Assembly: GCA_030042795.1 (NCBI GenBank)
Contig: JASHYZ010000270.1
Coordinates: 1-8,227 of the forward strand
Length of the DNA stretch: 8,227 bases
Reading direction: 5' to 3'
DNA from: Terriglobia bacterium
GTDB taxonomy: Bacteria > Acidobacteriota > Terriglobia > UBA7540
Shown: positions 5,509 to 8,227 of the stretch, piece by piece
Layout: each line of letters begins with the position of its first letter
Position numbering within the stretch: the stretch's first letter is position 1
Translations under genes and position numbers: made by a program
Notes under the pieces: generated by a model
Databases searched by the model: none
Told to the model about the DNA's origin: nothing
What the model saw: only the letters and a program-made list of their open reading frames with translations

Positions 5509-6546
5509 ATGACTCAGATGCTAGAGATGAGAGACGAAAGAACGAGACAAGAGGCAAGAGGCAAGAGCCAGGAGGCAATGGGCAAAAGGCAAGAGGCAGC
5601 AGGCAAGAGCCAAGAGGCAAGGGGCAAGAGGCAGGTGGGGAACACGATTGCCTCTTGGCCATTGCCTCTTGGCTCTCTCTGTTCGTGGCTATTGCCCATT
5701 GCCTCTCTTTGCGTGCTGTTCGCCGCCAGCCCACGAACCGGCCTGGCGTTTCAGAAACCAACTGCTGCTGCGACCGCGAATGCACCAACCACCGAGCCGA
5801 CCGCAGAGCAGCTTGACCAGTCGCGGGGCGCACTGGATCGCTTTCTGGACTCCCATCCGGAAATTCAGCGGGATGTCATCGGTGATCCGAACAGAATCAT
5901 TAGCGATCCGAATTTCATGCATGACCACCCTGCCCTTCAGGCTTTCCTCGACACGCATCCTTTGGTGAAGGCTGACCCGCGCGCCTTCGTCAGTCCCGAG
6001 CTGTGGAGGTTTGAGAACCGCCGCTCAGACACTGAAGAGCTGCTGGGCTGGTTCATCCCCTTCTCGGTGTTCATCTGCTGCCTTCTCGCCGTGCTCTGGG
6101 TGTTGCGGCTGGTGCTCGAGAATCGCCGCTGGAACAAGAGCTTCAAGATTCACGAGGAAGTGCACACCAAACTGATTGAGAAGTTTGCTTCCGGCCAGGA
6201 CCTCACGGCTTACATGGGCTCTGATGCCGGCCGGCGGTTGCTGGAGTGGACTCCGCCTTCCATCGATACCGGCTCGCGGGGCATGCCGGGCGCTGCCAGC
6301 CGCATTCTGTGGTCAATTCAGGCGGGACTCGTCCTGGGCTTGGTTGGGATTGGGCTGCTTCTCATCCGCGACCGCGTCACCGACGCGGTTGAGCCGCTGC
6401 TGGTGTTCGGAACGCTCGGTGCGACCATCGGCGCGGGATTTATCATCTCGGCCTTCGTTTCCTACGCGCTCTCGAAGCACCTCGGACTGATGGGTGCTGG
6501 AGTCCAGAGCGAGCCGAGACCGAGAATTGATTCATTGACCCACTGA
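5509..6546 (+). CDS. Membrane protein with HPEI repeats and repeat-derived N-terminus
   Basis: This is a 345-residue protein. Residues 14-42 are a charged heptad array (QEARGKS, QEAMGKR, QEAAGKS, QEARGKR). Residues 46-75 are hydrophobic and end in FAAS, so they could act as a signal peptide or anchor. A Thr/Ala/Pro linker follows. Residues 109-166 contain FLDSHPEIQRD ... FMHDHPALQAFLDTHPLV, a His-Pro repeat motif I associate with membrane proteins of Acidobacteriota and relatives. Transmembrane segments are at about 177-203, 265-287 and 295-322, with a basic cytoplasmic-looking loop (KSFKIHEEVHTKLIEKF) between the first two. GGAG 7 nt before the ATG supports this start, although everything before about residue 57 comes from repeats and the ancestral start may have been later. 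It precedes the ECF sigma gene on the same strand. Involvement in the same envelope response is inferred; no enzymatic motif is visible. Confidence 0.8.
   Translation: MTQMLEMRDERTRQEARGKSQEAMGKRQEAAGKSQEARGKRQVGNTIASWPLPLGSLCSWLLPIASLCVLFAASPRTGLAFQKPTAAATANAPTTEPTAEQLDQSRGALDRFLDSHPEIQRDVIGDPNRIISDPNFMHDHPALQAFLDTHPLVKADPRAFVSPELWRFENRRSDTEELLGWFIPFSVFICCLLAVLWVLRLVLENRRWNKSFKIHEEVHTKLIEKFASGQDLTAYMGSDAGRRLLEWTPPSIDTGSRGMPGAASRILWSIQAGLVLGLVGIGLLLIRDRVTDAVEPLLVFGTLGATIGAGFIISAFVSYALSKHLGLMGAGVQSEPRPRIDSLTH
5550..5675. repeat. 7-bp tandem array plus inverted copy, forming a hairpin
   Basis: Twelve units of a 7-bp repeat (consensus AGAGGCA) fill 5550-5633. After a 15-bp spacer the reverse complement of the last four units follows at 5649-5675. 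Segments 5607-5633 and 5649-5675 pair at 25 of 27 positions. A further partial inverted unit is seen near 5689-5708. Because 7 and 3 share no factor, the array yields a 7-residue peptide period. The structure lies inside the 5' end of a coding frame. Confidence 0.85.
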
Positions 6547-6711
6547 TTCAATGAGTCCAATGCGCCATTGGTCGTGGGTCACTTTGAATTCTCTCCAGCA
6601 TTTCGTTGCCGGTCATTCCCGCCTTCGCGGGAATGGCCGGGGGAACATGCCGAGAGAGAATCGAGACTGACCCGCTACCGCGCATTGAGTCAATGGGTCG
6701 ATGAGTCAATT
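6525..6711. repeat. ~187-bp nested palindrome between HPEI gene and sigma gene
   Basis: Outer arms 6526-6553 and 6683-6710 are inverted copies matching at 24 of 28 positions, each built of 8-bp units near GAGTCAAT. Inner matching pairs follow in order: GGGTC 6576-6580 with GACCC 6669-6673; ATTCTCTC about 6588-6595 with GAGAGAAT about 6654-6661; GCAT 6598-6601 with ATGC 6647-6650; CCGG 6609-6612 with CCGG 6637-6640; and a REP core CATTCCCG/CGGGAATG at 6614-6635. It covers the last codons and stop of the upstream gene and ends 12 bp before the sigma ATG. It could act as a terminator or attenuator, or simply be an inserted element. Confidence 0.8.
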
Positions 6712-6723
6712 TAATGGCAGAAT

Positions 6724-7326
6724 ATGAGTATGTCCATCCGGGAAATCACCGTGACAGAGCTGGAAGGTTCGAAGGTCGGGGCGGAGGCGGCTGAGCAGAC
6801 TTTCCACATGGATGAGCAGACTTTTCGCGTCTTCTATGAAAAAACCGCCCGCCCGCTGTGGTCGTACCTTTCCCGAATTTCCGGAAACCCCGCGGTGGCG
6901 GATGATCTGGTACAGGAGAGCTACTACCGCTTTCTTCGCGCCGATCTGAAGTCGAGCGACGCCGCCTACCAAAAGAATTATCTCTTTCGCATCGCCACCA
7001 ATCTGGCGCGCGACCACTGGCGGAGCCTGCCCCGCAGGGAGCGGCTGGAGGCCCAGATGGAGGGCGGGCTGGAGGCGGTCGTTGAGTCGGCCCGCACCGA
7101 CGACCGCACCGCCGAACGCGTGCAACAACGTTCGGATCTGGGGCGGGCTCTGGCGCAGCTCAAACCACGCGAACGCGAGCTGCTGTGGTTGGCCTATGTG
7201 GAAGGTTCGAGTCACAAAGAGATTGCCGAAGTGGTAGGCTTAAGGAGTGGGAGCATCCGCCTGCTATTGTTTCGCGCCCGGCGCAAACTGGCGGACGTGC
7301 TGCGCAAGGCCGGGGCGCCAACTTGA
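6724..7326 (+). CDS. ECF-type RNA polymerase sigma factor
   Basis: This 200-residue group 4 (ECF) sigma-70 factor directs RNA polymerase to a specific stress promoter set. Region 2 covers about residues 33-100, with the core-binding helix DDLVQESYYRFLRA (60-73) and the promoter-melting stretch YLFRIATNLARDHWR. Region 4 covers about 140-195, with LKPRERELLWLAYVEGSSHK and the HTH EIAEVVGLRSGSIRLLLFRARRKL. No region 1.1 or 3 is present, as expected. The ATG at 6724 lacks a clear Shine-Dalgarno sequence. The ATG at 6808 begins MDEQTFRVFYEK, the usual ECF opening, and is a credible alternative that would remove 28 residues. A 21-bp duplication creates EQTFHMD-EQTF around that point. Downstream, on the same strand after a 179-bp repeat-filled gap, lies a zinc-finger membrane protein that is probably its anti-sigma factor. 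Confidence 0.95.
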   Translation: MSMSIREITVTELEGSKVGAEAAEQTFHMDEQTFRVFYEKTARPLWSYLSRISGNPAVADDLVQESYYRFLRADLKSSDAAYQKNYLFRIATNLARDHWRSLPRRERLEAQMEGGLEAVVESARTDDRTAERVQQRSDLGRALAQLKPRERELLWLAYVEGSSHKEIAEVVGLRSGSIRLLLFRARRKLADVLRKAGAPT

Positions 7327-7353
7327 GTGCCGGCGAAAGCGTTTCGGGCGAGT

Positions 7354-7389
7354 GGAAGGGCGGGGCTTTCAGAGCGCGTGTGAAGACTC
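7354..7389. repeat. Partial copy of the 1739-1891 repeat arm
   Basis: This segment matches the left outer arm at 1740-1773 closely (GGGCGGGGCTT..CAGAGC..GTGTGAA.ACTC) with a few substitutions and a one-base insertion. The inner 26-bp arms of the longer element are absent, so this is a solo end or a degraded copy. Confidence 0.7.
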
Positions 7390-7391
7390 AT

Positions 7392-7439
7392 GGATTCCCG
7401 CTCCCCGTTTTCACGAGGACAAGCTTCGCGGGAATGACG
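7392..7439. repeat. REP-type palindrome with an internal insertion
   Basis: GGATTCCCG (7392-7400) and CGCGGGAATGACG (7427-7439) are the two halves of the REP seen intact at 5297-5322. Here about 22 extra bases lie between them, giving an interrupted or long-looped version. Confidence 0.6.
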
Positions 7440-7473
7440 AGGTGGGAGTAAAGCCCGTAGGTCCAGCGATGTC

Positions 7474-7493
7474 ACCCCCGCGTAGGCGGGGGT
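7474..7493. repeat. REP variant, perfect 8-bp stem with GTAG loop
   Basis: ACCCCCGC (7474-7481), loop GTAG, then GCGGGGGT (7486-7493). It is preceded by GTC and followed by CCACGCC, the flanks commonly seen around this type of REP. It lies 12 bp before the first possible start of the anti-sigma gene, so in mRNA it could mask or shape that gene's translation initiation region. Confidence 0.7.
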
Positions 7494-7505
7494 CCACGCC
7501 GGGCA

Positions 7506-8090
7506 GTGAGCAAGGTTATGAAGCTTGAACAGTGTGATCGGGAACAAGCGGTGCTGGATGCCTTGACCTCCGGACGGTGGGCCACGCCCTGGGGTGAAGA
7601 GATCCGGCAGCACGCCGCCTCGTGCGCCGTATGCTCGGAGGTGGTGCTGGTGGCGCAAGCCTTGCGCCGCGAGGAGCACTCGGCTGAGGCTCGGCTGCCA
7701 AGCGCGGGTCTGGTGTGGTGGAAGGCGCAGTTGGCGGCGCGGCGGGCCGCAGAGCAAAGGGCAGCACAGCCTATCGCGCTGGTGGAACGGGTGGCGCAGG
7801 CGGTGGGCGCGCTGAGCGCCTTCGGGATCGCCGTCTGGCAATGGCCACGGATTGCGGGTTGGCTGGGCGGGGCCAAGCTGGCGGCCCGTGCGCCGGGGAG
7901 CTCTACGGCCGCAAAGGCGGCAGCGGGCGCCGCGGGTTCGGCAGACGCCGTGGGGGATTGGACGCACCCGTTTCTGCAGGGTCTCAGTCAGGTGTTCAGC
8001 CAGCCTTCCGGTTATCTTGTGCTGGTGAGCGCCGCAGCCTGCCTCATGGTGATCGCGTTCGCCGCCTACGTGGTGTGGCGGGAGGAATAG
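7506..8090 (+). CDS. Putative zinc-finger (ZAS-type) anti-sigma membrane protein
   Basis: The product is up to 194 residues. Near the N-terminus H36-x3-C40-x2-C43 (EIRQHAASCAVCSE) is the core of the zinc-binding anti-sigma (ZAS) fold, with C10 a possible fourth ligand. Residues 63-112 (RLPSAGLVWWKAQL, then an Ala/Arg-rich helix) form a linker with a weak hydrophobic segment. An Ala/Gly/Ser-rich stretch follows at about 123-148. The C-terminus has one strong transmembrane helix (LVLVSAAACLMVIAFAAYVVW, about 171-191) and a short charged tail. Position right after an ECF sigma gene supports the anti-sigma role: ZAS proteins hold the sigma factor until a signal releases it. The start is uncertain: GTG 7506 has little upstream support, and ATG 7518 has AAGG only 2 nt before it. 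Unlike most such pairs, it does not overlap the sigma gene. Confidence 0.75.
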   Translation: MSKVMKLEQCDREQAVLDALTSGRWATPWGEEIRQHAASCAVCSEVVLVAQALRREEHSAEARLPSAGLVWWKAQLAARRAAEQRAAQPIALVERVAQAVGALSAFGIAVWQWPRIAGWLGGAKLAARAPGSSTAAKAAAGAAGSADAVGDWTHPFLQGLSQVFSQPSGYLVLVSAAACLMVIAFAAYVVWREE

Positions 8091-8227
8091 GTTTCAGGTG
8101 TTAGCTCGCGTCGATGTTGTGCCGTGTCGTTTGCAGCCAGTGGCGGGCTCAGCCGCCAGGGGTGTCCAATACGCCCCTTCCTCACAAAATTTTTGTAAAA
8201 TTTTTTGCCCTACCCTGGAATGTTATT
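8091..8227. other. Downstream intergenic end with weak stem and AT-rich tract
   Basis: A 6-bp GC stem (TGGCGG 8141-8146 with CCGCCA 8153-8158) has no following T-run, so it is at best a weak terminator. The tract at 8184-8206 (ACAAAATTTTTGT followed by AAAATTTTTT) is very AT-rich for this DNA and may be upstream DNA of a promoter for a gene beyond the window. No gene starts here. Confidence 0.35.

Noticed and set aside
5550..5633. Possible CRISPR-like or direct-repeat array
   Set aside because: Units are 7 bp and contiguous with no spacers; it is a simple tandem repeat.
7212..7967. 251-codon minus-strand open frame
   Set aside because: It is a shadow running across the sigma end, the REP elements and the zinc-finger gene; Arg/Pro-rich with no recognisable motif.

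Overview
The window looks like a high-GC chromosomal segment of a free-living Gram-negative-type bacterium. The best guess is Acidobacteriota or a close relative. The grounds are the style of the proteins (HPEI-repeat membrane protein, ECF sigma factor plus zinc-finger membrane protein, short HicB-like protein) and the heavy load of short palindromic repeats. No rRNA or other phylogenetic marker confirms this, so the assignment is an inference.

Layout, left to right. At 1-982 (minus) lies the N-terminal 327 codons of isoleucyl-tRNA synthetase, with an upstream GGAGG and a perfect TATAAT. At 1261-1560 (minus) is a small four-cysteine zinc-finger-like protein. A two-tier palindrome lies at 1739-1891. 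Then comes a HigBA/Gp49-type toxin-antitoxin remnant (1933-2549, minus). Its antitoxin is intact, but the N-terminal part of its toxin is replaced by a 92-bp inverted-repeat element. Next is an unrecognised 622-residue protein (2540-4408, minus) with a duplicated FNLGW(R/K)C motif, a TPR-like middle and a multi-pass C-terminal membrane domain. Behind it, 4409-4866 carries a C-terminal remnant of a Uma2/DUF820 protein and two stem-loops. An orphan HicB-like protein follows at 4867-5151 (minus). Remnants and orphans cluster in 1.9-5.2 kb, which gives this part an accessory-island character.

The right third is on the plus strand and reads as one functional set: a membrane protein with HPEI repeats (5509-6546), an ECF sigma factor (6724-7326) and a ZAS-type putative anti-sigma membrane protein (7506-8090). 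The likely role is envelope- or stress-responsive transcription, with the zinc-finger protein holding the sigma factor at the membrane. The signal is unknown.

The most striking pattern is repeat colonisation of this set. A 12-unit 7-bp tandem array and its inverted copy form the N-terminus and the hydrophobic signal segment of the first protein. A ~187-bp nested palindrome runs from the last codons of that gene to 12 bp before the sigma ATG. Three repeat modules separate the sigma factor from its partner. A conserved REP-type palindrome (core resembling CCCGCCTTCGCGGG) occurs about five times between 5.2 and 7.5 kb.
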